DNA of 64,000 nt. Source: Pseudolabrys sp. FHR47 (GTDB taxonomy: Bacteria; Pseudomonadota; Alphaproteobacteria; Rhizobiales; Xanthobacteraceae). Under the pieces are notes generated by a model. It was given only the letters and a program-made list of their open reading frames with translations, was not told where the DNA came from and did no database searches. Below, one piece after another: positions 26,155 to 34,692 of this stretch; position 1 is the stretch's first letter; each line of letters starts with the position of its first letter. Made by a program: the position numbers and the translations under genes. The stretch covers positions 3,413,001 through 3,477,000 of the forward strand of contig NZ_CP039740.1 in the NCBI RefSeq assembly GCF_005153485.1, written 5' to 3'.

Positions 26155-26609
26155 AACCAACATCTTCGCTGGAACGACTCATCGCGCCGCTTGTTCAACC
26201 GACAAGCCCGCGCCGGGTGACAACCGGCCGCAATGGGGATGTTGGATGCAGGTGATTTTGCCGGTTTCTGCCTGCAACAGCAACGCATCGGTACGCGTCG
26301 ACATCTAACCCATTCCCGGCGCGGGCGACATTCGTCCTTCAACATACTCGCTCATTCGCGCCGCATTCTCGCCGCGACCAGGTCGCTTTTTTAATTCACG
26401 AGTTCCCTCGCACGTCATCACCAATTCCCCCATCCGTAACGGAACGTGACGGCACCAATGTTCCGTTGATGGCGTTGTTCCAGCACATCTGTCAGCCGGG
26501 CCAAGCGCCCGGACAATCCCCGAGACCAGGAGACAACGCACCGCGCCCATCGTGCGCGACGACAGCTTCTTTGCGCCGACAGGGCGCGATGAGAACGGAG
26601 GGACCGATC
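26155..26609. other. 455-bp gap with a palindromic promoter-like site
   Basis: No convincing ORF. The only structured signal is an 8-bp inverted repeat at 26438-26467. A 20-codon ORF at 26246-26308 has no ribosome site and is not called. Confidence 0.5.
26438..26467. promoter_or_regulatory. inverted repeat AACGGAAC-N14-GTTCCGTT, possible bidirectional EcfG-like promoter
   Basis: The arms are perfect 8-mers. Read on either strand the site gives GGAAC-N18-CGTT, the EcfG-type half-sites with a spacer about two bases longer than at 17424 and 27375. It may instead be a repressor operator. The next plus-strand gene starts at 26610. Confidence 0.35.
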
Positions 26610-26828
26610 ATGAATATCGACCTGCCGCCCCTCTGCCCCGTCTGTGGCGGCCAAACACGATTGAAAGAGATGCACCGCGCCCCGCGCGGCGACGGCTTCA
26701 GTTGCTTCTTCCGCTGCGTCGATTGCCGCACCGATTATCCGCGCAGGCTGACCGCCGCTGACGCACAGTCGGCCGGCTTTCTGTCGCCGCCGCCACCCGG
26801 CGAGGGCGAGCGCGGTCCGGCGGCATAA
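26610..26828 (+). CDS. small zinc-ribbon protein
   Basis: 72 residues from ATG 26610, with GGAGG about eight bases upstream. CPVCGG (about 9-14) and CVDCRTDYP (about 37-45) give a CxxC...CxxC zinc ribbon; the end is Pro/Gly-rich ([15 protein letters not shown]). Function is unknown. A strong hairpin with a short T-run lies 52 bases after the stop, before the FKBP gene. Confidence 0.7.
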   Translation: MNIDLPPLCPVCGGQTRLKEMHRAPRGDGFSCFFRCVDCRTDYPRRLTAADAQSAGFLSPPPPGEGERGPAA

Positions 26829-26880
26829 GGCCAGCGCGCGATTTTGGAAATCGCGGCAGCTCGGCTACAAGGCCGCCACG

Positions 26881-26908
26881 GCGGCGCCGACATTCGGCGC
26901 CGCGTTTT
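26881..26908 (+). terminator. rho-independent terminator or attenuator before the FKBP gene
   Basis: GCGGCGCCG-ACATT-CGGCGCCGC forms a perfect 9-bp stem with a 5-base loop, followed by GTTTT. It ends just before the TAAGGAG ribosome site of the FKBP gene, so it could also influence initiation there. Confidence 0.6.
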
Positions 26909-26923
26909 GTAAGGAGCGCCGGA

Positions 26924-27358
26924 ATGCCAATCACCCGCCGGGCCGCCCTGCTCGCCGCGCTGGCCGCGAGCATCGCGCCCTTCCCCGCCACCGCACAGAC
27001 CGGAAAAACCATGACCACTGCTTCAGGCCTTCAGATCCAGGACATCCAGGTCGGCACCGGCGCGACGCCGAAGCGCGGCCAGACCTGCGTGATGCACTAC
27101 ACTGGCTGGCTCTATGTGAACGGCCAGAAGGGCAAGAAATTCGATTCGTCGGTCGATCGCGGCGAGCCCTTCGAATTTCCGATCGGTGCCGGCCGCGTCA
27201 TCAAGGGTTGGGACGAAGGCGTCGCCACCATGAAGGTCGGCGGCAAGCGCACGCTGATCATTCCGCCGGACCTCGGCTATGGCGCGCGCGGCGCCGGCGG
27301 CGTCATTCCGCCGAACGCGACGCTGATCTTCGACGTCGAACTGCTCGGCGTGAAGTAG
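26924..27358 (+). CDS. FKBP-type peptidyl-prolyl cis-trans isomerase, exported
   Basis: 144 residues. A signal with an Arg pair ([20 protein letters not shown], possibly Tat) ends near TAQ. The FKBP domain follows: [50 protein letters not shown] and the end region [19 protein letters not shown], with the usual active-site aromatics and Asp. It assists folding of periplasmic proteins. GGAG stands before ATG 26924. Downstream is a stress-promoter mini-gene. Confidence 0.94.
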   Translation: MPITRRAALLAALAASIAPFPATAQTGKTMTTASGLQIQDIQVGTGATPKRGQTCVMHYTGWLYVNGQKGKKFDSSVDRGEPFEFPIGAGRVIKGWDEGVATMKVGGKRTLIIPPDLGYGARGAGGVIPPNATLIFDVELLGVK

Positions 27359-27374
27359 CGCGACAACCGGTTCA

Positions 27375-27399
27375 GGAACGCCTCGTCACCTCCTTCGTT
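27375..27399 (+). promoter_or_regulatory. EcfG-type general stress promoter GGAAC-N16-CGTT
   Basis: GGAAC at 27375-27379, exactly 16 bases, CGTT at 27396-27399. Predicted transcription start is near 27406, only about 15 bases before ATG 27421. The spacer and -10 element coincide with the left arm of the hairpin at 27383-27419. Confidence 0.68.
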
Positions 27400-27419
27400 T
27401 AAAGCGAAGGAGGTGACGA
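27383..27419 (+). promoter_or_regulatory. ribosome-site-sequestering hairpin
   Basis: A perfect 15-bp inverted repeat (27383-27397 with 27405-27419) around loop TTTAAAG. The right arm contains the full Shine-Dalgarno GAAGGAGGTGA of the 27421 gene; the left arm TCACCTCCTT equals the 16S rRNA anti-SD tail. In a read-through transcript the ribosome site would be paired. A transcript from the promoter above would start inside or after the loop and leave it free. Confidence 0.7.
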
Positions 27420-27420
27420 C

Positions 27421-27564
27421 ATGGGTCTTCAGGAGCTTCTCTACGGCGTCGGCACGGTGCTGCTGCTGGGCGCGCTCGTCTACGGCGTCATGCGCGCGGG
27501 CCGCCGACGGCAGACAAGCCGGCGGGAGATCGAGGCGACGCGCCGCAATTTCGACAAGGCGTGA
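27421..27564 (+). CDS. 47-residue single-pass membrane protein
   Basis: Short ORF: MGLQELLYGVGTVLLLGALV and onward, one transmembrane helix (about 5-25), then a basic cytoplasmic tail RAGRRRQTSRREIEATRRNF. Support comes from context: an ideal Shine-Dalgarno (GGAGG, 7 bases before ATG) and an EcfG-type promoter directly upstream. Function is unknown; a small stress-induced membrane protein is the working idea. It is convergent with the zinc peptidase gene, stop-to-stop distance 21 bases. Confidence 0.72.
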   Translation: MGLQELLYGVGTVLLLGALVYGVMRAGRRRQTSRREIEATRRNFDKA

Positions 27565-27585
27565 ATTGGCGGCGTGAGCAGTTGC

Positions 27586-28719
27586 TCAGCCGGCCTTGCG
27601 CTTCCACGGCAGGAAACCACCGAGCAGCGCGTCGGCCAGCGACGTCGCAGGCTCGCGGCCGGCGCGGTCGTGGACCAGTTCGTGGATGAAGCCGAGCTTA
27701 CGGATCACCGCGGGCGACAACACGAACGGATAAAGATCGCGCGCTCCCATCGAGCGGTTGACGTTATTCATGGCGAACACATAGGGCAGCCAGGCGTCGA
27801 CGATCTGGTCGATGGTGTCGGCACGATATGGGTCGAACGTCACCTTCGCGGCGAAGTCGCCGGTGTTGTCGACCTTCGGCTTTACCGACATGCCCGAGGC
27901 CGCGACCATTTCCAATGTGTCGACGATGTGGATGTAGTGCGACCAGGTTTCAGCGAAATCCTCCCACGGATGGGCGCTGGCATATTGCGACACGAAATGG
28001 TCCTGCCAGTCGGGCGGCGCGCCGGTCCTGTAGTGCCGCTGCAGCGCCTCCCCGTAATCCTGACTGTCGTCGCCGAACATGTCGCGAAAGGTCTCGAGCT
28101 TGCCGCCATCACGCACCAGGATGTCCCAGTAGTAGTGGCCGATCTCGTGGCGGAAGTGACCGAGCAGCGTCCGGTACGGCTCGCCCATGGCGACGCGGCG
28201 CCGTTCGCGCTCGGCATCGTCGGCCTCGACCAGCGCGATGGTAATGTTGCCATTGTCGTGGCCGGTCATCACCCTGGGACTACCATTTTGTGGCGCGTCC
28301 GCGAGGAATTCGAACGAGAGGCCGCGCGCCGGATCATCGATGATCGTCGTCAGCGGGAGGTTGAAGCGGATCAGCGAATAGAACAGCCGGTGCTTGGCCA
28401 TCTCCAGCGCCTGCCACGCCGCCAGATGTCCCGGCACCGTCAGGTCGGGGACGGTCCTGTTATGACGGCAGGCCAGACAATAGGCATCGGCCGTTTCGTC
28501 CGGCACGAACCAGTTACACACGCCATGCTCGGCATTTACACAGAGCAGCCGGCGCTGATCCGGCGCGCTGAGCGGCTTCCACTCATTGCCGCCGAGGGGC
28601 TCGATCGCGGTCATATCGGTCTGCGCCGGGCGATAGGCGAGCCGGTGCCCGCAGACCTCGCAGGACACGTTCTCGAAATAGACGATGTTGCCGCAGGCCT
28701 GGCACTTGAACAGTTTCAT
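27586..28719 (-). CDS. zinc-ribbon putative metallopeptidase
   Basis: 377 residues. Two N-terminal CxxC pairs (C6/C9, C20/C23) and a further pair in YCLACRH make a zinc-ribbon region (1-90). The rest is a putative zinc metallopeptidase domain with H191-E192-x2-H195 in HFRHEIGHYYW and a downstream EDFAETWSHYIH that may supply the third ligand. This matches the 'putative zinc-binding metallo-peptidase' family of proteobacteria; substrates are unknown and no signal peptide is present, so it is cytoplasmic. Confidence 0.85.
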   Translation of the reverse strand: MKLFKCQACGNIVYFENVSCEVCGHRLAYRPAQTDMTAIEPLGGNEWKPLSAPDQRRLLCVNAEHGVCNWFVPDETADAYCLACRHNRTVPDLTVPGHLAAWQALEMAKHRLFYSLIRFNLPLTTIIDDPARGLSFEFLADAPQNGSPRVMTGHDNGNITIALVEADDAERERRRVAMGEPYRTLLGHFRHEIGHYYWDILVRDGGKLETFRDMFGDDSQDYGEALQRHYRTGAPPDWQDHFVSQYASAHPWEDFAETWSHYIHIVDTLEMVAASGMSVKPKVDNTGDFAAKVTFDPYRADTIDQIVDAWLPYVFAMNNVNRSMGARDLYPFVLSPAVIRKLGFIHELVHDRAGREPATSLADALLGGFLPWKRKAG

Positions 28720-28810
28720 GACTGAATTGATGGAAGCGGCGTTGGAGGAATGCTCACAGCAACGCCATCCCCCAAACGGGTTCCAACGACCGCAGCCAGT
28801 TACGCCCGGT

Positions 28811-29788
28811 CTACTCGGCGGCCTGCAACTGCTTGGGCAGGCGGTTCTGCGCCGCGACCAGCCTCTGCATCAGCCTGAGATCGCGATCGCTGAGCTTGAG
28901 CGCGCAATCCGCCCAGATCCGCACGATGTCGTCGAGCTCGTCGAGCGGCATCGGATTGACGCGCCGGCCAACCTCATAGACAGCGCGAATGCCGGCGTGA
29001 CGGCTCTGGCTGCGCGCAATGTAATCCTTCGCAGCCTCGATCCCCTGCCCCGGCTCCACCACCATATGGACCAGGCCGGCTTCTTTCATCTCGTCGGCCG
29101 TATAAGTGCGGCCGCTGAGCATCATGTCTTCGGCGAAAGCAGCATTCGCTCGCCGCGCGACGATGCTGTAGGCGCCCATGCCGGGAAACAGACCGAACAA
29201 GGTCTCGGGGAAGCCGAACTTTGCCGTCCGCTCGGCGATGATGAAATTGAACGACAGCAGCGATTCAAGACCGCCGCCGAGCGCGTCGCCCTGCGCCAAG
29301 CCGATGGTGACGATCGGCAGGTCGAGCGCGGTGTGAAACCGGTGCAGCACGCGCACGCAGGACTTGCCGTAATCGATCAACGCCTGCCGGTCCTGGTTAC
29401 GGATGCAAGTCGCGAACAGGTCGAGATCGCCGCCGAGGCTGAAAACACCGGGCGAGCGCGAGCCGGCTATCAGGTAGCGCAGTTCGTTCGGCTGGCTACC
29501 AAATCGCGCCACAATGCCGTCCTGCATGGCGTGAATGTCGTCGAGCAAAGCCAGACTGTAGCTCGGACGCCCTTTCGCGCGCATGAAGCTCCACAACGCA
29601 CCACTCTTCTCATCGAAGGAAACTTCAAGGTGCTCGAGGCAGAAAAGTCTGGCGGCGTCAGCGGCTCTTTGCAGTTCGAGCGTGCGGCCGCCGAGACGGG
29701 CAACGCTGTCAGCCTGCATCGCCGGCGGCAGTGCAAAAGGTACAAACCGACCACCTGCAACGGTGTCGCGCGACGCAATACTCGTCAT
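28811..29788 (-). CDS. rpfF: RpfF-like DSF-family signal synthase (crotonase fold)
   Basis: 325 residues. It matches RpfF, which makes cis-2-unsaturated fatty acid (DSF) signals from acyl-ACP, rather than a plain enoyl-CoA hydratase. Oxyanion-hole motif SLGGDLDLFATCIR (117-130), ALGGGLESLLSF (169-180) and FGFPETLFGLFPGMGAYS (191-208) follow the RpfF pattern. E175 and E195 sit 20 residues apart, like the two catalytic glutamates of Xanthomonas RpfF. The N-terminal ~55 residues are extra. ATG 29788 is chosen; an in-frame TTG lies 8 codons upstream. It is divergent from a PAS-GGDEF-EAL gene. Confidence 0.85.
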   Translation of the reverse strand: MTSIASRDTVAGGRFVPFALPPAMQADSVARLGGRTLELQRAADAARLFCLEHLEVSFDEKSGALWSFMRAKGRPSYSLALLDDIHAMQDGIVARFGSQPNELRYLIAGSRSPGVFSLGGDLDLFATCIRNQDRQALIDYGKSCVRVLHRFHTALDLPIVTIGLAQGDALGGGLESLLSFNFIIAERTAKFGFPETLFGLFPGMGAYSIVARRANAAFAEDMMLSGRTYTADEMKEAGLVHMVVEPGQGIEAAKDYIARSQSRHAGIRAVYEVGRRVNPMPLDELDDIVRIWADCALKLSDRDLRLMQRLVAAQNRLPKQLQAAE

Positions 29789-30356
29789 TTGACCACCACG
29801 CTTACAACGCAACCAACACGACGGGCGGCACGTACCGCGCCCGTTAAGGATTATTTTACCTTAACACTTTCTTAAGATTGCGCCAGCGCATTAATGCACC
29901 TTGGTGAACCGCCATGCAGATTCACGGGTGCGTCACAACGGCCCAAAGGCACGGAAATACCGTAGGTTATTGTGAATTAACCACGGCAATGAAATTGCGC
30001 TGGCGCGGTCGCTATACCGCCCGTGCCGACGGCCGGGACACTTAAACCAGCCGAGACTGGCGCCCCGGGAAAATGCGGCCCGCCGACGCCTGTTGCGTCC
30101 GGTTGCCACGCCTTGGGCTTCAAATTGCAGAAGCCGATTCGGAACCCTCCCGGCACGCTCCAAACAGGGGACCAAATACCGTCGCCGACGCTGATCGCCG
30201 CGGTTCCCGGGTCGCCGAATCGGAACAAATTGAGCATTATTTGATCAGACAGCCTTGACGTTTCTTAAGCACGTTCGACGGCAATTAAACGCGTTTGCTT
30301 GGTGTTGATTTTCAGCAGCTAATCTTCCCACATCAGAGGAAGCCGCGCCGAGCACC
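29789..30356. other. 568-bp divergent intergenic region between rpfF-like and GGDEF-EAL genes
   Basis: No credible ORF. It holds a 7-bp inverted repeat near the rpfF side and AT-rich patches (29840-29900 and 30230-30310) suited to promoters. Its size is unusual for this compact window and suggests regulatory content. Confidence 0.6.
29843..29865. promoter_or_regulatory. inverted repeat GTTAAGG-N9-CCTTAAC
   Basis: Perfect 7-bp arms around ATTATTTTA, 55 bases upstream of the rpfF-like start codon. The dyad and AT-rich centre suit a dimeric regulator overlapping the promoter. No known regulator matches it by eye. Confidence 0.4.
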
Positions 30357-32684
30357 ATGCTTATCAAACAGCTGATGCAAATTCGCCGCGCCGATGCGGA
30401 ACTGCCGAACGAAGTTCGCGCCGCATTGGTCGAGTCTTTGTTTGCACCAATCGCGTCACTCGCGATCGGTGCGATCAATTGCTCGATCATTGGCATGCTG
30501 GTGGCGTGGAATCTGAACAACCAGCAAATCATGCTGACGTCGATTGCTATTCTGGCCGTCGGCGCGATGAGGGTGGTGTCGGCGCTGTTCTACCGGCGCG
30601 CCAAGAACATGGCCTTCCGTCATGTCCGGTTCTGGGAGACGTCCTATGAATACGGCGCTTGGGCTTTCTCCGGTCTGCTCGGCCTGCTCTGCTGGCTGAC
30701 CCTGACCCAGACCGACAATTCCGCGCTGCAGATGGCGGTGGTTACGACCGCAACCGGTTATGCCGCGGCCATCGCCGGCCGCAATGCCGGCCGGCCCTTC
30801 ATCGCCGGCGGCCAGTTCACCCTGGTCATGCTGCCGATCGTGATCGGGCTGCTGATCTATCCCGACTGGATCCACAAGGTGCTCGGCTTCGTCGGCCTGC
30901 TGTTCATCTACGGCATGATGGACATCACGCTCGGCATCCGCGACGTCATCTTCCAGGCGCTGATCATGACGCGCAAGGAGGCGGCGCTGGCCGCCCGCTT
31001 CGAGGAACAGGCCAACCGCTTCGACGCCGCGCTCAACAACATGTCGCACGGCCTGTGCATGCTCGATGCCCATGACCGCCTGCAGGTCTGGAACGAGCGT
31101 TTCGTCGAACTCCTGCACCTGCAGAATGCCTCGCTCCGGGTCGGCATGCGCATTTCCCAGATCGTGCGGCACAGCCTGCGCGCCCGCAATCACACGTCCG
31201 GCAGCGTCAAACTGGTGGTCCACGACCTGGTCAACGGCCTGCGCCAGGACAATTTCGACCAGTTCCAGGTCTCGCTCGACGGCTCGCGAACGCTCGCCAT
31301 CTCCCGCCGCATGATGCCGGCCGGCGGCTCAGTCGTCATCTTCGAGGATGTCACCGAGCGCAACAGTGCGCAGGAGAAGATCGCACGCCTCGCCCGCTTC
31401 GACGAACTGACGGGCCTTGCCAACCGCACGCAGTTCCGCGAACGCATCGCCGACATGCTGGCCGCGGTAAGGGACCGCGCCAATCATCTGGTCATCCATC
31501 TCATCGACCTCGACCGCTTCAAGACGGTCAACGATACGCTCGGCCATCCGATCGGCGACCTGCTGCTCAAGGAAGTGGCGTCGCGTCTCTCCGCGCTGGT
31601 CCGCCCCGGCGACATGATCACGCGCTTCGGCGGCGACGAGTTTGTCATCCTTCAGACCCATACCTCGCGCCAGCAGGCGGCCCATGCGCTCGCCTCGCGC
31701 ATCATCAAGGCGCTGAAAGAACCGTTCCACATTGCTGGCCATCGCATCGATGTCGGCGCCTCGATCGGTATTGCCATGGCGCCGCATGACGGCGTCGACG
31801 CCGACGAGCTGATCAAGAAGGCCGACATGGCCCTCTATGCCGCCAAGAGCAGCGGCGGCGGCAGCCACCGATTCTTCGCGATCGAGATGGAGGATGCGGC
31901 GCAAGAGCGCCGGTCGCTCGAACTCGACCTTCGCGAAGCCCTCACGCACGACCAGTTCACACTGAATTATCAACCGCTGGTCGACCTGCACACCGGCCGC
32001 GTCACGACCTGCGAAGCCTTGCTGCGCTGGACCCATCCGACGCGAGGCAATATTCCGCCGTCCGTGTTCATACCGGTTGCCGAGGAAACCGGTCTGATCA
32101 TCGCGCTGGGCGAATGGGTGCTCAACCGCGCCTGTGCCGACGCTGCGGACTGGCCTCGCCATGTGCGTGTCGCGGTGAACCTGTCGCCGGTGCAATTCCG
32201 CGACAAGGGGCTTGGTTTGCAGGTGATCGCGGCGCTGGCGAAGTCCGGGCTGTCGGCACAGCGCCTTGAACTCGAAGTGACGGAGCGCCTGCTGCTCGAG
32301 GACAACGACAGCACGATCGAAACCATGAACCGGCTCCACGAGCTCGGCGTCAGCCTGTCGCTGGACGACTTCGGGACCGGCTACTCGTCGCTCAACTATT
32401 TGCGCAAGTTCCCGTTCCAGAAAATCAAGATCGATCGTTCCTTCATCACCGATCTTGGCGATGGCCGCGATGCACGCGCCATCATCGGCGCGGTCGCGAG
32501 CCTCGGAGCCGGCCTCGACAAGACCGTCGTTGCCGAAGGCATCGAGACCGAGGAACAGATGAACCTGGTGCGCTCGCAGGGTGTCCACGAAGGCCAGGGT
32601 TATCTGTTCGGCAAACCGATGCCGGCCGCCGAAATCCAGTCCCGACTGGACAAGCCGATCATCGCCATCCGCCGGGTTGCCTGA
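30357..32684 (+). CDS. membrane PAS-GGDEF-EAL protein (c-di-GMP synthesis and breakdown)
   Basis: 775 residues. Five or six N-terminal transmembrane helices (about 28-195) form an unassigned membrane sensor; a PAS domain of the PAS_7 kind (about 222-335) begins RFDAALNNMSHGLCMLDAHD. GGDEF domain: RFGGDEF at 423-429 with the product-inhibition motif RPGD at 416-419. EAL domain: EAL at 553-555, then NLSPVQF, EVTERLLL, LDDFGTGYSSL, KIKIDRSFI and VAEGIETEEQ, a complete catalytic set. Both activities look intact. It is divergent from the rpfF-like gene, as in the RpfF/RpfR pair of Burkholderia. Confidence 0.94.
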   Translation: MLIKQLMQIRRADAELPNEVRAALVESLFAPIASLAIGAINCSIIGMLVAWNLNNQQIMLTSIAILAVGAMRVVSALFYRRAKNMAFRHVRFWETSYEYGAWAFSGLLGLLCWLTLTQTDNSALQMAVVTTATGYAAAIAGRNAGRPFIAGGQFTLVMLPIVIGLLIYPDWIHKVLGFVGLLFIYGMMDITLGIRDVIFQALIMTRKEAALAARFEEQANRFDAALNNMSHGLCMLDAHDRLQVWNERFVELLHLQNASLRVGMRISQIVRHSLRARNHTSGSVKLVVHDLVNGLRQDNFDQFQVSLDGSRTLAISRRMMPAGGSVVIFEDVTERNSAQEKIARLARFDELTGLANRTQFRERIADMLAAVRDRANHLVIHLIDLDRFKTVNDTLGHPIGDLLLKEVASRLSALVRPGDMITRFGGDEFVILQTHTSRQQAAHALASRIIKALKEPFHIAGHRIDVGASIGIAMAPHDGVDADELIKKADMALYAAKSSGGGSHRFFAIEMEDAAQERRSLELDLREALTHDQFTLNYQPLVDLHTGRVTTCEALLRWTHPTRGNIPPSVFIPVAEETGLIIALGEWVLNRACADAADWPRHVRVAVNLSPVQFRDKGLGLQVIAALAKSGLSAQRLELEVTERLLLEDNDSTIETMNRLHELGVSLSLDDFGTGYSSLNYLRKFPFQKIKIDRSFITDLGDGRDARAIIGAVASLGAGLDKTVVAEGIETEEQMNLVRSQGVHEGQGYLFGKPMPAAEIQSRLDKPIIAIRRVA

Positions 32685-32800
32685 CGGCCGAGCCGGGGCA
32701 TCGCAAGCCGACATTGCGCGGCAGCCGCGTTGGCTTTATCCCTTCCGAACATCCGATTGCATGAGGCCGCGTCCAGGCGCGAGCCGGACGGGAAGCTGCC

Positions 32801-33634
32801 GTGGCGCGCCGCCTCTATATTGAAGAGAACCTTTCGCCCTGGGCCGTCTGGTCGTCGCGGCTGTCGCTGTTCGCGCTCGCCGTCGGCGGCTTGTCCGCGC
32901 TCATCCTGACGACAGGAGCCTTCGAGTTCGGCCCGGCTTTGGCGACTTTCGGGGCGGCGCTCGCCTTCGCCGCAGTCGCGATCCTGTTTGCCCTGATCGC
33001 CTTCGTCGCGATCTGGCGTAACGGCGGCGCGGGCCTTGGCCGAGCGATCCGGGGGCTTCTGCTCAGTATTCTTCTGCTGCTGTATCCGGCCTATCTGGCG
33101 CAGCGCGCCATCAAGTTGCCGGCCATCAACGACATATCGACCGATACCGCCAACCCGCCGCGCTTTGTCGCCCTGGCGTCGCAGCGGCCGCCGAACCATG
33201 TCGCCTATCCGGGCGGCCAGACGGCTCAGCTCCAGCACGCTGCCTATGGCGATATCTCCCCGCTGCAGGTCGATCTGCCGCCGCGCAATACCTACGAAGT
33301 CGTGCTCGGGGTCATCAATAATCACAAATGGCCGATCGCGGCCGCCCAGCCGCCGGCCGCCACGCGTCGCGAGGCCACAATCGAAGCCACGGCCCGGTCG
33401 CTGGTGATGGGATTCCGCGAGGACATCATCATTCGCATCGCCCCGGCGGGCACCGGGTCGCGCATCGACCTGCGCTCGGCTTCGCGCGTCTCGATCCCCG
33501 ACCTCGGCACCAATGCGGCGCGGCTACGGGCGCTGCTGGAGGAAATCGACGACGCGGTGAGCAAGGCGCCGGAGCCGCGGCCCGAGCCAAAGCCGGCAGA
33601 GAAGCCGGCGCCACGGCGGACGCCGCGGCGCTAG
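32801..33634 (+). CDS. DUF1499 membrane protein
   Basis: 277 residues from GTG 32801. Three hydrophobic helices (about 18-37, 43-66, 78-97) precede a DUF1499 domain (about 125-245) containing PPNHVAYPGGQTAQLQ, then FREDIIIRIAPAGTGSRIDL and RSASRVSIPDLGTNAARL. The tail is Pro/Glu/Lys-rich. DUF1499 has no established function. It is convergent with the MBL hydrolase gene, 3 bases between stops. Confidence 0.87.
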   Translation: MARRLYIEENLSPWAVWSSRLSLFALAVGGLSALILTTGAFEFGPALATFGAALAFAAVAILFALIAFVAIWRNGGAGLGRAIRGLLLSILLLLYPAYLAQRAIKLPAINDISTDTANPPRFVALASQRPPNHVAYPGGQTAQLQHAAYGDISPLQVDLPPRNTYEVVLGVINNHKWPIAAAQPPAATRREATIEATARSLVMGFREDIIIRIAPAGTGSRIDLRSASRVSIPDLGTNAARLRALLEEIDDAVSKAPEPRPEPKPAEKPAPRRTPRR

Positions 33635-33637
33635 ATT

Positions 33638-34552
33638 CTACTCAGCAAGCGTGAAAACGCCGTCGATAGCCGGGGTACCGTCGGTTTTGACAACGCCGCG
33701 CACCACCAGATCTTCCATATGGGCGAGCACCGACAGACCGGCGGCGCCGGTGAGGCGCGGGTCGAGGCCGATATAAATCGCGCGCACGATGGTGGGAATA
33801 TCGGCCGCGCCCTTGGACAGCCGGTGGAGGATCGACTGTTCGCGGGCGAGGCGGTGCAAGATGTAATAGTTCACAAAACGTACGGCCTCGGGGATGACCG
33901 GGCCGTGCCCCGGAAAGTAGAGCTGCTCGGGGCGGGCGGCGAGCTTGCGCAACGACAACATGTAGTCGCTCATGGCGCCGTCCGGCGGCGCGACAACCGA
34001 CGTCGCCCAAGCCATGACATGATCGCCGGCAAACAGCGCATTTTCGCCCTTGAGCGCGAAAGCCATGTGATTGGCGGTGTGGCCCGGCGTCGTCACGGCT
34101 TCGATCGCCCAGCCGTCGCCTTCGACGACCTCACCGTCCTTGAGATACACATCCGGAACGAAATCGCGATCGCCCGATGAATCCAGCGGATTGAGTTCGC
34201 CGATATGCAGCGGCCGCGCCGCACGGTGGACGCCTTCGGCGTACACCGTAGCGCCGGTGGCGTGCTTGATCGCCGGCACCGCCGGCGAATGATCGCGATG
34301 GGTGTGGGTGACGAAAATATGCGTCACGGTCTCCCCCCGCACCGCGTCGAGCAGTGCGCCGACATGGGCCGGATCGTCCGGGCCGGGATCGACAATCGCG
34401 ACCTTGCCGCGACCGATGATGTAGCTGACCGTGCCCTTGAAGGTGAACGGCCCGGGATTGTTGCACATCACACGGCGCACGCCGGGCGCAACCTCGTCGA
34501 CAGTGCCGGGAGCGAGATCGAGGGTTTTGTTGAAGGGAATGTCGTCGGCCAT
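33638..34552 (-). CDS. MBL-fold metallohydrolase
   Basis: 304 residues. Metal-binding motif HTHRDH at 83-88, later HTANHMAF and GDHVMAW, and PGHGPVI complete the metallo-beta-lactamase ligands; the C-terminal winged-helix-like part matches the LACTB2/beta-lactamase-like hydrolase group. The substrate is unknown. ATG 34552 gives MADDIPFNKTLDL; the longer frame to 34684 adds a cysteine-rich non-conserved stretch and is rejected. Confidence 0.9.
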   Translation of the reverse strand: MADDIPFNKTLDLAPGTVDEVAPGVRRVMCNNPGPFTFKGTVSYIIGRGKVAIVDPGPDDPAHVGALLDAVRGETVTHIFVTHTHRDHSPAVPAIKHATGATVYAEGVHRAARPLHIGELNPLDSSGDRDFVPDVYLKDGEVVEGDGWAIEAVTTPGHTANHMAFALKGENALFAGDHVMAWATSVVAPPDGAMSDYMLSLRKLAARPEQLYFPGHGPVIPEAVRFVNYYILHRLAREQSILHRLSKGAADIPTIVRAIYIGLDPRLTGAAGLSVLAHMEDLVVRGVVKTDGTPAIDGVFTLAE

Positions 34553-34692
34553 GAAAGAGCGCGTCCGGTGTGCCTGGCGCTCCTCATAGTAGACCTTTCC
34601 CGCGATGCAAAGACACCCGCCGCATGGCGGGCATCCACGAATCTCGCGGGCGGCTTGGGACCTTTCGCAAGCCGCCCGCGACACGACCTGCG

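Noticed and set aside
26246..26308. 20-codon ORF in the 26155-26609 gap
   Set aside because: No Shine-Dalgarno, no conservation evidence, and such short ORFs are expected by chance.
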